From an uncultured Clostridia bacterium (GTDB lineage: Bacteria > Bacillota > Clostridia > Christensenellales > Borkfalkiaceae), in NCBI GenBank assembly GCA_947629485.1, contig CANRDX010000016.1, positions 1 to 35,854 on the forward strand: a stretch of DNA of 35,854 nucleotides, read 5' to 3'. This document shows, in pieces, positions 24,581 through 33,899 of this stretch. The stretch's first letter is position 1. Each line of letters begins with the position of its first letter. The notes under the pieces are model-generated. The model had not been told where the DNA came from. It saw only the letters and a list, made by a program, of their open reading frames with translations, and did not search any database. A program made the position numbers and the translations under genes.

Positions 24581-26230
24581 ATGAAGAAAATCATGATATT
24601 TCTTGCTGCGGCAAGCATTGCGCTGTGCGGCGCTCTGTTTGCGGGATGCGACGGCGGCAATGACGGACATACGCACGAATACGGGGAATGGACGGTCGCC
24701 GTCCAACCCAATTGCGAGAACGCGGGTTCGCAATACCGCGCCTGCACCATTTGCGGCGAGAAAGAGGAAAAAACGGTTCCCGCGCTCGGGCACGATTGGA
24801 GCCTCGGCACCGTGACGAAGGCCGCTAAATGCGAAGAGGTGGGCGCCCGCCTTCAATCCTGCCGCCGCTGCAATAAGGATCGCACGGTGGAGATCGCCCC
24901 CCTCGGCCACGATTGGGATTGGGCGAACGGCGAAGTCGAGACCCCCGCGACCTGCGAAGAGGCGGGCGTCGGTTCTTTTGCTTGTCTGCGTTGCGGGAAG
25001 TCGCAGGAAAACGTTGCGATCCCCGCCCTCGGGCACAGCTGGGGGGCGGCGCGCCCCACCAAGAGCGCGACCTGCGAAGAGGCGGGCGAGCGCGTCAAAG
25101 AATGCACGGTGTGCGGCAAAGAGGAAAAGGAGACTGTTCCCGCCCTCGGGCACAGCTGGGTCGCGGGCGCGGTGATCCGCGAGGCGAGCTGCACCGAGGC
25201 AGGATTGCAATCCCGCACGTGCTCCGTCTGCGGTAAGACGGGGGAGGGGGAGATCGAACCCCTCGGGCATAATTGGCAGGGAGATTACACCATCGACATA
25301 AAACCCACCTTCGAGACGGACGGCGAAAAGTCCTATCACTGCACGCGCTGCGATGCGCGCACGGGCGTGACGAAAGTGGATAAATTGGACGAAGATATCC
25401 CCATCGACTATGAATTCTGTCTTTTGCGCAATAACGGCACGGCGGTCATCGATCCGCAGATCACCGTGGAGGTGTTCGACGGCGACGAGCGGGTCGCGGT
25501 GAGCGGCCGCGGCACCCTCTCGGGGGGCAGGTTCGTTGCCAATCTTTTGCCGAAGGTCTACACGGTGAAGGTGAAAAACCTTCCCGAAGGCTACTCTGCG
25601 GAGCAGAGCTATACGGCGGCGCCCGACGATCCCCTCTGCAAGATCTATCTCTCGGCTTCTCCGATTGCCTCTGCCGCGCCGCAGGGCACAAAATACGACG
25701 TGGGCGACGTTGTGCACGATTTCACCGTGACCACGGTGGAAGGCAAAAGCCTCACGCTCTCCGAGATCCTCGGCAAGAAGAAGGCGGTCGTGCTCAACTT
25801 CTGGTACACGGGCTGCGTATGGTGCAAGGAGGAATTCCCGGGATTGGAGCGGGCGTACAAGACGTATCAAGAGGACGTCGAGGTCATCGCGATCGACCCC
25901 GCCGCGCAGGGCGATTCCGAAGTCGGCGCCCGCGCGTTCGCACAGCAATACGGGCTGACGTTCCCCGTCGTTCTGGATCGGGAAAGCAAGATCCACAACT
26001 ATTTCTCGGTCACGGGTTACCCCGTGACGGTGGTCATCGATCGGGAGGGCGTCGTCGCCGAGATCCACAGGGGCGGCCTTGTCGAGGGCACGGCGGGCAA
26101 CTACGATTCCGAGAGGCTCTTCTCCGATCTCTTCAAAAAATACATTTCCGATTCCTATTGGAAAAATACTGCGAATACACCGCTTGACGTGCTTCTCTCG
26201 GGAGAATATCTCCCCGTCGGGAAGCACTGA
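24581..26230 (+). CDS. Lipoprotein with six CxxC repeats fused to a TlpA/ResA-like thioredoxin domain
   Basis: The protein has 549 residues and a lipoprotein signal ending LFAGC (Cys23), so it acts on the outer face of the membrane. Residues about 30-265 hold six repeats of about 40 residues of the form GH(D/S/N)W...C(E)xxG...CxxC; the sixth lacks the first Cys and the GH motif. Such repeats occur in many clostridial surface proteins; metal binding or structure is assumed, not proven. Residues about 270-375 form a linker with beta-rich sequence. Residues about 380-520 are a thioredoxin fold of the TlpA/ResA/peroxiredoxin type: GDVVHDFTVTT, LNFWYTGC, active site C412-V-W-C415, and cis-Pro region GYPVTVVID. 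It is probably an extracytoplasmic thiol reductase. The ATG at 24581 was chosen over one at 24551 because the signal peptide begins there. The next lipoprotein gene follows after 17 nt. Confidence 0.88.
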   Translation: MKKIMIFLAAASIALCGALFAGCDGGNDGHTHEYGEWTVAVQPNCENAGSQYRACTICGEKEEKTVPALGHDWSLGTVTKAAKCEEVGARLQSCRRCNKDRTVEIAPLGHDWDWANGEVETPATCEEAGVGSFACLRCGKSQENVAIPALGHSWGAARPTKSATCEEAGERVKECTVCGKEEKETVPALGHSWVAGAVIREASCTEAGLQSRTCSVCGKTGEGEIEPLGHNWQGDYTIDIKPTFETDGEKSYHCTRCDARTGVTKVDKLDEDIPIDYEFCLLRNNGTAVIDPQITVEVFDGDERVAVSGRGTLSGGRFVANLLPKVYTVKVKNLPEGYSAEQSYTAAPDDPLCKIYLSASPIASAAPQGTKYDVGDVVHDFTVTTVEGKSLTLSEILGKKKAVVLNFWYTGCVWCKEEFPGLERAYKTYQEDVEVIAIDPAAQGDSEVGARAFAQQYGLTFPVVLDRESKIHNYFSVTGYPVTVVIDREGVVAEIHRGGLVEGTAGNYDSERLFSDLFKKYISDSYWKNTANTPLDVLLSGEYLPVGKH

Positions 26231-26247
26231 GCCGAAAGGAGGCCAAC

Positions 26248-29200
26248 ATGAAAACATTGCGGAAATTCTTAATCGCGGCGCTTTTTGCGGCGCTCACGCT
26301 GGCGGCGGGGATCTTCGCCGCGGCGTGCTCGAACGAAGACGAGACGGGCGGCGATACGGCGTACACGCTCACGCTGGACTTGGACGGCGGCACGCTCTCC
26401 ACCTCCTCGCTCTCGCTCAAAGAGGGGGAAAACATCTACGACGCCGTGAAAGATCTCGTCCCCGTGAAGACGGGCGTCACCTTCGGCGCATGGTTCTACG
26501 GCGAAAATGCGATCGCCGAGGACATGACCATGCCCGCGGCGGACCTCACGCTTGTGGCGAAATACAAAGTATATTACACGGTGGAAGTGTACCTCGAACA
26601 GCAGGGCGGCAGTTACGCCCGCGCAGACGAGCTTTTTGAAGAGGGGAGCGGCTATGTCGGCACCGCGATCTCTCCGCAGGCTCCCACCGTCGAAGGATAC
26701 GAACGCACGGATATGCCCGCGGGCGGCACGCCCGTGACGTCGATCACGCTCGGTGAGAACGCCGCGGAAAACGTGCTTCGCTTCTATTACAGGATCGAGC
26801 GCGAAGTGATCTCCTTCTCTGCGGGAGCTTTGACGGCGACGGGATCCGTCCCCTCCATCGAACTGATGCGCGGCGGCGCCTACACCCTTCCCGAAAACGG
26901 CTTCAAACTCGAAGGATACCGCTTCGCGGGCTGGTCTACGGCGGCGGGCGGCGAAGTCGAAAAACAGCCCGGCGAAGAGGTGGAAAACGCCGTGCGCTCC
27001 GTCCAATACTTTGCCGTATGGGATCGCGGCTACACCGACCGCATGGGCACGAGCGACGTCATCTTTTTCCCGCGCGGCGCAAAAACGACGGCGATCCTTT
27101 CCCGCGGCGGCGTCGAGCTTGACGCGGAGCAGTATCTCGGCGTGCGCGACGGCGACGAATTCTCCTTCCGCGACGGCGAGACGCGCGGAAAGATCTTCGA
27201 GGACTATACGTTCTGCTACGCGCAAAACGAATATCTCGGAAAATATGTGTTCTACGATCACAACGAGGGCGACGCCTATTTTGAGGAAACAACGCTGACG
27301 GTGGACGAATATTTGGGCGCCGTTTATGCCTATTCCGACGAGAAGGGCGCACACTCCGTTTCGGGCAGCCTCGCCTTCGACCGTGAAAACGGCGACTACC
27401 TCTTCACGGAGAGCGGGGAAGGGCGCACCGCCTTCAACTGTCTGCTCGGCGCGGACGACGGCGGCACGAAGATCTTCTCGATCCGCGGCGACGAAGCGGG
27501 CTTCTATCTCGACTTCTGGATCGTGGACAGGGAGACGGGGCAGGGCTTCTCGATGGGCGACATGCTCATGCTCGACGGATACGGCAAGGCATACGTCTAT
27601 CCCTCTACGGGCTATTTTGTCTGCGAGGGCGTCTACACCGTGAGCGGCACTTACAGCAGTTCGACGGGCGAAAGATTTGTGAAGATGTCCTGCGTCATCG
27701 AGGATCCCTACGGCATTCTCGACGGCACGGAGGGGATCTTCGCGCGTTCGATCTATACCATGCCCTCGGGAGAGGCGGAGTACGGCTACTACGTCTTTGC
27801 GGACAGCTATGAGGGCAATTACACCGCCGCAGACGGTTCCACCCTCACCCTCGACGGCTTCGGCAACTTTGCGGACAGCGCGGTCTACGCGCCTGCGCAG
27901 GGCGAGCGCGTGCAGGGCGGCTACGAACTCTCCATGATCTACAACGAGGGGGCGGTGATCGTCACCCTTGCAGACGGAACGCAGTTCAAGTTAGACTTCT
28001 CCGACCGTCTCTCGCCCTCCTTCGCGCCCTACGCGCCCACCGCCGCCTACACCGAGTATCACCTGCTCGGCTCGGGTGAAGCGGTCGGCTTCCCCCTCCT
28101 TCTCCTCTACGATGAGGACTACGGCGACGGTACGCTCGGGAAGAAGGCGGAACTCTATGTCTCCTTCGACGAGGGCGACACCCTCCAATATGCGGCGAGG
28201 GGCTATTATACCGCAACGGAGATCGGCTCGGGCTTTCTTCTTTACAGCTTCGTGCGCACGGAAGTGGAATCCATCTTTTCCTTCAACGTTCCCGAGACGA
28301 TGAAGTTCTACACGACGGAACTCATCAGCTCGGAGACGCTCTGGCGTCTGCCCGTCTACTGCATTCTCGAAGAGAACGACGTGAAGAATTACGACGTCGT
28401 CGAACTTCCCGACGGCAGTTATTTCTGGGCGCACAGGGAGATCACGTTCGCAGGCGTCGGCTCGCTCTGGTTCGTGGGCGGCGCTGTGATCGAGGGAACG
28501 TTCACGATCTCGCGCAGCCGCTACTTCGATACCGTGCGCGGCACCTTCCTCTACGGCGACGGAAACGCGACGCGGACGCTCTCCTATCTGCTCAATGCGG
28601 ACGCCGACGGCGTATACCATGCCTCGGACGGGGGCGGCGAGGAGACCGAACTTTACTTCTATTATGTAGATAGCGGCTCTTCGAGCGGACAATATATCAT
28701 GGACTTCGTTCTCGACGGACAGGGTAACGCGAAGTGGCAGGACGATCAGGGCGAGTGGCAGAGCGGCACCTATCAGGAAGTGGGCAAAACGGAGTTCGAC
28801 GACCAGATCTTTACGCTGCGGATCGCAGGGGAGATCAAATTCCGTTTCACGATCTATCAGCTCCGCGGCAGCTCCGTCATGAACGTCTACTTCAAATACG
28901 ACGGAAGAACGCAGGGCGATTACACGGCGGCGGACGGCAGCGCCCTTCATCTCGACGGGTACTTCTATGCCAGCTATACGGCGGCGGACGGAACTTCCTC
29001 CTTCGGCACCTATTCCGTCGATCCCTCGCGCACCGTCGTGCTCTTCACCTACGACGAGACGGGCGCGGCGCAGTATTTCAGGATCAACACCTCCTCGCGC
29101 CTGCTCAACATTCTCGACGACGCGTACGGCGAATGGTATCTCGTGAACGCCAGCCTTCAATTCGTCAACTTCTTCACGATCAGATTCGACGGATTGGGCA

Positions 29201-31149
29201 ACTTCTCCGTTTATACCCAGCTCGGCGCGCTGTATAGCTCGGGGCTTTACGCGCCCTTCGGCACGGACGGCGAATATATTCTCTACGACGCCGACCTCGG
29301 CGCGTCGCTCGGCAAGCACGATTTCCGCATCTCATTCTACCGCCCCGCGATGGGCACCTCCGCCTGCGTGGTGTACGACGAGGACTTGAAGGGGCTGTTC
29401 ATCAACGACGATCTCGATATCCTTCAACTCGACGGCTACGGCAACGCGAGCCTCTACACCGCGGACGGAAGATACGGCGGCACGGGCTATTCGACGGTGG
29501 TAGACGAGGAGAACGGCTTCATGTACCTCACCTTCGAGGCGGATTACAGCGAAGTGTACTTCCTGCTCGACCGCGAAGAGGGCACGTTCTATCTGCTTGA
29601 CTACTCCGCGTTCGATCTCGTGTACTACTCCGACGAGTTCAAGCTCCTCTCCTTCGGCTCGGACGCCGCGGCGCGCGTCAATCTGAAAGGCACGCGCTAT
29701 ACGGAGGGGGAGGACGGCTCCCGCACCGAGGAGGAATACGAGACGCTGTTCAGCGGATTCTACTATGTGTGGGAGGGCAAGACGCACGTCTATCCCTACG
29801 ACTACGAGACGGAGTCCTCGACGCACCATGTGCTCGACTTCGCGCCCGGCAAAGACGTCGCAAATTTCACCTACGACGGCGCGACGTACACCCTCTGGGA
29901 CGGAAACGAGATCCGCATCCGCGGCGTTGTGGAATTCTACGGCAAGGACAACGAGCCGACGGGCGAGGATCCGATCGACGCGGAGTTCGCCTTCAAGTTG
30001 AAGGACAACGGGCAGAACTACAATCTTGCGGGGCAGTTTGTGCTCGGCGGGCAGACGTATAACGACTTCACACTCAACTTTTATACGGACGGCGGCTTCC
30101 GCCCCACGGTCACATATAATTATGTAGACTACGCGATTTCGTTCGGCGTGGAGGGCGATACGAGAACATTCACCGTAAGGGCGGGATATATCGTCGAAGA
30201 TATGCCCGACTTCTACGACAACTTCCGCGAGACGGAGACGGTCCACCTCGGCGGGCACATCGTGAAGGAATTCATCGGGTTCGGCCCCCTCGAACTTCGG
30301 CAGGCGGAGTACAGCGGCGAATTCTACTATCTCTACGACAAGGCGACATTCTCCGAACCTATCACGTTCAGCGAGATCAAGGCGGAGGAGCTTGTGAAGG
30401 TCGGCTACCGCGGCGACAACGGCACGGGTTCCGGCTCGCTCGGCTACTGCTACGAGATCGTGTTCGCGTTCAAAGGCGTGAACTACGCGGTGGATTTCTA
30501 TGAAACCTATGCCGAAGAGAACGAGGGCACCGTCTACGTTCTGCAAGGCTTCTATTCCTACAAGGAGTTTGAAGCGGACGGATACACGGTTCGCCTCAAA
30601 TTCTTCGAGCATGCGACGACGCAGAACACGCCCGGCTACGGCGTGGAGGGCGCAAAGGGCAAGCCGTACGCCGCGACCGTGTTCAAAGACGGCGAGGCGA
30701 TCGTCAACTACGATACGGGCGTGACGATCGGCGGCGACGCGGTTTGGCTCATCGAATTCACGGGCGTAAACGACAACGGCTATTCGCGTGCGGGCGCGGG
30801 CTATCTCGTCAAATATGCGTACGCTCCCGACGGGGCGGCGGTGCAATCGGTCACCGTGGAGAAATACGCCTTCAAGCAGCTGGCGACGGCTTCGGGCGAC
30901 TTCTTCTTCAACCTCTTCGTAGACGGCGAAGGGAACATCGCGCAGGTCATCGCCGTTGCATACAAGGTCTCGTCGGATGCGTGGGCGTGGGTCGAGGAGG
31001 CGCACGATCTCACCCGCAATGCCGACGGCACGGAGTGGGTGTTCTACGGCAAGGCGGGCAGCGCGATCGAGAACAAGTTCACCGCCGTGTTCGAGCAGTC
31101 CGCATCTCTCGGGCTGACCGTGCGCGTCAAGACGGAGATCGCGGGATAA
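26248..31149 (+). CDS. Very large repeat lipoprotein of unknown function
   Basis: The protein has 1633 residues and starts with a lipoprotein-like signal peptide ending FAAAC (Cys27), with an AAAGGAGG ribosome site. Residues about 35-260 contain InlB B-repeat-like beta-grasp units (LDLDGGTLS, EGYRFAGWST, YFAVWD). The remainder is beta-rich, acidic and full of Tyr, Phe, Asp and Gly. A motif [L/F]DGxGxA..Y....G....GxY recurs at about residues 441, 534, 822, 902, 981 and 1062; the last four are spaced by almost exactly 80 residues, and a weaker copy lies near 731. I recognise no catalytic motif. It is co-transcribed with the CxxC/thioredoxin lipoprotein, which suggests a shared surface role, perhaps adhesion or polymer binding. 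Confidence 0.85.
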   Translation: MKTLRKFLIAALFAALTLAAGIFAAACSNEDETGGDTAYTLTLDLDGGTLSTSSLSLKEGENIYDAVKDLVPVKTGVTFGAWFYGENAIAEDMTMPAADLTLVAKYKVYYTVEVYLEQQGGSYARADELFEEGSGYVGTAISPQAPTVEGYERTDMPAGGTPVTSITLGENAAENVLRFYYRIEREVISFSAGALTATGSVPSIELMRGGAYTLPENGFKLEGYRFAGWSTAAGGEVEKQPGEEVENAVRSVQYFAVWDRGYTDRMGTSDVIFFPRGAKTTAILSRGGVELDAEQYLGVRDGDEFSFRDGETRGKIFEDYTFCYAQNEYLGKYVFYDHNEGDAYFEETTLTVDEYLGAVYAYSDEKGAHSVSGSLAFDRENGDYLFTESGEGRTAFNCLLGADDGGTKIFSIRGDEAGFYLDFWIVDRETGQGFSMGDMLMLDGYGKAYVYPSTGYFVCEGVYTVSGTYSSSTGERFVKMSCVIEDPYGILDGTEGIFARSIYTMPSGEAEYGYYVFADSYEGNYTAADGSTLTLDGFGNFADSAVYAPAQGERVQGGYELSMIYNEGAVIVTLADGTQFKLDFSDRLSPSFAPYAPTAAYTEYHLLGSGEAVGFPLLLLYDEDYGDGTLGKKAELYVSFDEGDTLQYAARGYYTATEIGSGFLLYSFVRTEVESIFSFNVPETMKFYTTELISSETLWRLPVYCILEENDVKNYDVVELPDGSYFWAHREITFAGVGSLWFVGGAVIEGTFTISRSRYFDTVRGTFLYGDGNATRTLSYLLNADADGVYHASDGGGEETELYFYYVDSGSSSGQYIMDFVLDGQGNAKWQDDQGEWQSGTYQEVGKTEFDDQIFTLRIAGEIKFRFTIYQLRGSSVMNVYFKYDGRTQGDYTAADGSALHLDGYFYASYTAADGTSSFGTYSVDPSRTVVLFTYDETGAAQYFRINTSSRLLNILDDAYGEWYLVNASLQFVNFFTIRFDGLGNFSVYTQLGALYSSGLYAPFGTDGEYILYDADLGASLGKHDFRISFYRPAMGTSACVVYDEDLKGLFINDDLDILQLDGYGNASLYTADGRYGGTGYSTVVDEENGFMYLTFEADYSEVYFLLDREEGTFYLLDYSAFDLVYYSDEFKLLSFGSDAAARVNLKGTRYTEGEDGSRTEEEYETLFSGFYYVWEGKTHVYPYDYETESSTHHVLDFAPGKDVANFTYDGATYTLWDGNEIRIRGVVEFYGKDNEPTGEDPIDAEFAFKLKDNGQNYNLAGQFVLGGQTYNDFTLNFYTDGGFRPTVTYNYVDYAISFGVEGDTRTFTVRAGYIVEDMPDFYDNFRETETVHLGGHIVKEFIGFGPLELRQAEYSGEFYYLYDKATFSEPITFSEIKAEELVKVGYRGDNGTGSGSLGYCYEIVFAFKGVNYAVDFYETYAEENEGTVYVLQGFYSYKEFEADGYTVRLKFFEHATTQNTPGYGVEGAKGKPYAATVFKDGEAIVNYDTGVTIGGDAVWLIEFTGVNDNGYSRAGAGYLVKYAYAPDGAAVQSVTVEKYAFKQLATASGDFFFNLFVDGEGNIAQVIAVAYKVSSDAWAWVEEAHDLTRNADGTEWVFYGKAGSAIENKFTAVFEQSASLGLTVRVKTEIAG

Positions 31150-31174
31150 GGCAGAAAATTTCTATGGCAAAACG

Positions 31175-31206
31175 AGAGCCGCGCACCTTTTCGTGCGCGG
31201 CTCTTT
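31175..31206. terminator. Hairpin terminator after the large lipoprotein gene
   Basis: A 12-bp perfect stem (31175-31186 with 31193-31204) closes on a CTTTTC loop, with only a short T run after it. It lies between the lipoprotein gene and the converging phosphopantetheinyl transferase gene and may serve both. Confidence 0.65.
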
Positions 31207-31270
31207 CATATGGAAGTTTTTTCAAAAGAGAAAGCCGCCCTGCGCGGGCGGCGGCAAAGCTACTGTTCTC

Positions 31271-31990
31271 TTATACGCTATCGCCATGCGGAGAGCGGGA
31301 AGATCGTGCCGCAAATTCCTTCAAGATCTCGCTTGCCGTATAAAAGATCGCAGACATGGTATGCTCCGATCGCGCGGAGCAGACGGAGAGCATATACTCT
31401 CCCTCCTCTTCGGCGGGAAGAAGGGTTTTCTCCCCGTACCGCAGGCGATAGGAGCGAATGGCGCAGGCGAGCGGTGCCCCGTCGAACGAGGGATCGCCCG
31501 CCGTGTCGAGCCGTTTGAGGTCGTTTGCAAGGGAGCCGCCGCGCTGTTTTACGGCGCTCTCCTTCGCCGTCCACACGCGGAAGAAGGCAGAGATGCCGCC
31601 GCAAAGTTCCGCGCGTTCCCGCTCCGAAAAACACCGCGCCGCGATGGAACGAAAGTCGATTGGGCGGATCTTCTCCACGTCCACGCCGACGGGTGCGTCG
31701 TCAAACGCGCAGACGGCGATTCCTCCCGCATGGGAGGCGTTGAAACAAAAGTGCGGAAAGCCTGCAAGATAGGGCTTGCCGCGCTCTCCGCGGCGGATGT
31801 CGATGCGGTCGGAGGAAAGGGAGAGCGACTGCATGATTTCGAGGCGGAGGATCGCCTCCGCGACCGTACTCCTCGCGCGGTCGTCCGCCCTTTGAAAGCG
31901 CACGATCTCGGCTCTGCGCGCCGCGGGGAAATATTGCAGCGCGTCCTCCTCCCCGTTCAGATCGGTAAGATCGGCAACGATCAGTTTCAC
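31271..31990 (-). CDS. 4'-phosphopantetheinyl transferase (Sfp/HetI type)
   Basis: This enzyme transfers the phosphopantetheine arm of CoA to a Ser of carrier proteins. The protein has 239 residues from the GTG at 31990, typical of the Sfp type and about twice the AcpS monomer. Family motifs are FNASHAGG (83-90), VGVDVEKI with metal ligands D104 and E106, and the C-terminal WTAKESAVK (W140 to K148) with E144. An ATG frame from 32029 would overlap the preceding gene and adds a Gly/Asn-rich stretch, so the GTG is preferred; the ribosome site (GGGGGTGG) is weak and the start is uncertain. It follows the hydrolase gene by 19 nt. No carrier protein or NRPS/PKS gene is in the window, so the target may be the fatty acid ACP. 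Confidence 0.85.
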   Translation of the reverse strand: MKLIVADLTDLNGEEDALQYFPAARRAEIVRFQRADDRARSTVAEAILRLEIMQSLSLSSDRIDIRRGERGKPYLAGFPHFCFNASHAGGIAVCAFDDAPVGVDVEKIRPIDFRSIAARCFSERERAELCGGISAFFRVWTAKESAVKQRGGSLANDLKRLDTAGDPSFDGAPLACAIRSYRLRYGEKTLLPAEEEGEYMLSVCSARSEHTMSAIFYTASEILKEFAARSSRSPHGDSV

Positions 31991-32009
31991 GCCGCCACCC
32001 CCGTTTCTC

Positions 32010-32987
32010 TCATTTGAGGTGGGCGGCAAAGAACGCCGCGATCTTATCGAAGGGAATGGCGTTCTTCCCCCCGCCGTCGTAGAGGTCGGTGTGCACCGCG
32101 CCGGGGACGACGAGAAGCTCCTTGTTTTCGCCTTCGAGCTTTTTGAACGCGTCCTCCGAGAAATAGCGGGAGTGCGCTTTCTCCCCGCATACGATCAAAA
32201 CGGCGCTTCGTATCTCCCCCGCATAGGCGAGGATGGGCATGTTCATAAACGAGAGCGAAGAAGTCGTATTCCAGCCGTCGTTGGAGTTCAAACTGCGGAC
32301 ATGGTATCCCCGTTTTGTCTTGTAATAGTCGTAATAATCCTTCACGAAGAAGGGCGCGTCGTCGGGAAGGGGATCGACCACGCCGCCCGCCCGAGCGTAG
32401 CTTTCGCTCTTATAATCGAGCGTTCTTTGCGCGTTCATCGCCTGTTTTTTCGCATAGCGCGCTTCGGCGGAGTTCTCGCTGTCGAAATAGCCGTTCGCGT
32501 TCACCCTCGTCATATCGTACATGGTAGAGGCGACCGTCGCCTTGATCCTCGTATCCATCGCGGCGGCGTTCAGCGCCATTCCGCCCCAGCCGCAGATGCC
32601 GAGAATGCCGATCCTTTCGGGATCGACGCGCTCGTCGCAGGAGAGGAAATCGACCGCCGCGCAAAAGTCCTCGGTGTTGATGTCGGGAGAGGCGACATAC
32701 CTCGGCTCGCCGCCGCTCTCGCCCGTGAACGACGGGTCGAACGCGATCGTCAAAAATCCCATTTCCGCGAGCGTCTGCGCATAAAGCCCCGCGGCTTGCT
32801 CCTTCACCGCGCCGAAGGGACCGGAGACGGCGATCGCGGGCAGCTTTTCGCCGCTGTTCTTCGGAAGATACAGATCCGCCGCAAGGGTCAGCCCGTAGCG
32901 GTTATGAAAAATCACCTTCGTGTGTTCGACCTTTTCGCTCTTTGCGAAGGTCTTATCCCATTTTTCTTCCAACTTCAAAGTCTGCAT
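32010..32987 (-). CDS. Alpha/beta hydrolase with a cysteine nucleophile elbow (DLH/YcjY-like)
   Basis: The protein has 325 residues from the ATG at 32987, preceded by an AGGAGG site. The fold order is typical: strand LPAIAVSGPFG (about 49-59), a conserved FDPSFTGESGGEP segment (about 83-94), nucleophile elbow GILGICGWGG with Cys132 where most hydrolases have Ser, then VCGEKAHS (acid region) and AVHTDLYD with the likely catalytic His. A Cys nucleophile is known in dienelactone hydrolase, and GIC(x)xGG elbows occur in the YcjY-like hydrolases. The substrate is unknown. It has its own promoter and leads a two-gene unit with the phosphopantetheinyl transferase. A longer frame from 33035 would include the promoter and is rejected. 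Confidence 0.85.
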   Translation of the reverse strand: MQTLKLEEKWDKTFAKSEKVEHTKVIFHNRYGLTLAADLYLPKNSGEKLPAIAVSGPFGAVKEQAAGLYAQTLAEMGFLTIAFDPSFTGESGGEPRYVASPDINTEDFCAAVDFLSCDERVDPERIGILGICGWGGMALNAAAMDTRIKATVASTMYDMTRVNANGYFDSENSAEARYAKKQAMNAQRTLDYKSESYARAGGVVDPLPDDAPFFVKDYYDYYKTKRGYHVRSLNSNDGWNTTSSLSFMNMPILAYAGEIRSAVLIVCGEKAHSRYFSEDAFKKLEGENKELLVVPGAVHTDLYDGGGKNAIPFDKIAAFFAAHLK

Positions 32988-33006
32988 ATGCGCCTCCTTT
33001 TTTCCC

Positions 33007-33035
33007 ATTATATCACCGAACGGAAAAAATAGCAA
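33007..33035 (-). promoter_or_regulatory. Promoter of the hydrolase/phosphopantetheinyl transferase unit
   Basis: On the minus strand, TTGCTA (33035-33030), a 17-nt spacer and TATAAT (33012-33007). The start near 33000 leaves a leader of only about 13 nt that consists mainly of the ribosome site. Confidence 0.78.
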
Positions 33036-33107
33036 TCCCTTCGCGCCCTCTGCGTAATGCGCTTCGGCGTTTTTTTCCGCCGACGGCGAAAGGGCAATGC
33101 AAACCTT

Positions 33108-33899
33108 TCATACGTCCGTCTTGTTCAGAATGACGATCGAGACCGCCCCAAGCCCCGCGGCGAAGAGGGGACCGCCGAGGACGCATAAAACCACATGGAA
33201 CGCGCCCGCATTGAGCGGCGTCATCATGGGGATCATGGTAAAGAGAAGCATTCCCGCCGCGAGAGAGCCGAGAATGGAGAGCCACAGCCGTTGCTTTCCG
33301 ACGGTCGCAAGCGTTAAAGCGATGGAAACAAAGACGAGCGCAAAGAAAATTTTGCTTATCATGCAGGCGATAATTCCGCCCGCGCTCGCACCTACCGCCG
33401 AGGTATCGAAGGAAAGCCCCGCGATCCCGCCGCCGATCATTGCGCCGATAAAGTAAAGAAGGAATATTCCGACCGACGCTACAAACAACACAATGGTTTT
33501 GGAGAGGACGTAATCGGTCTTTTTCGAGCGCACCGTAAAGAGATTTTTCACGTACCCGCTTCGGAAGTCCTCGCCGACGAACAGGCAGACGAAGATCGCC
33601 ACAAGGAAGTACAAAAGGTTGATATTGCACATGCTCGTAAGATCCATGCTCATGGCGTTCCCGCCCGCCGAGCCGATCGCCTGCCAAACGTTCGTAAACA
33701 TTTCCTCGGTGCGAACTGTCTGCTCTGCTGCGGGCATGCCCCCCATGAATGACGTCATAACAAGAATGAGAACGGGAAGGGCGAGAGAGATCGCGAACAT
33801 GATCCATACCGTGGGCATTGTGAACATTCTGCGCGTGTCCACTTTGAGCATGGTTTTCAGGCGTTTTGAAAAATCGCCGAATTTTGTATTCGCGTTCAT
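33108..33899 (-). CDS. ABC-2 type transporter permease (copy B)
   Basis: The protein has 263 residues and about six transmembrane helices: an N-terminal helix after MFTMPTVW, a large extracytoplasmic loop, then five helices. The motif EDFRSGYVKNLFTVRSKKTDY, with the charged loop before the second helix, is shared with the permease at 34807-35625, so the two are paralogues. It overlaps the ATPase gene in front of it by ATGA. Such BcrB/LanE-like permeases form exporters with BcrA-type ATPases, often for peptide antibiotics; the substrate cannot be told here. It is the last gene of the minus-strand cluster; no clear terminator was found in the 72 nt after it. Confidence 0.85.
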   Translation of the reverse strand: MNANTKFGDFSKRLKTMLKVDTRRMFTMPTVWIMFAISLALPVLILVMTSFMGGMPAAEQTVRTEEMFTNVWQAIGSAGGNAMSMDLTSMCNINLLYFLVAIFVCLFVGEDFRSGYVKNLFTVRSKKTDYVLSKTIVLFVASVGIFLLYFIGAMIGGGIAGLSFDTSAVGASAGGIIACMISKIFFALVFVSIALTLATVGKQRLWLSILGSLAAGMLLFTMIPMMTPLNAGAFHVVLCVLGGPLFAAGLGAVSIVILNKTDV

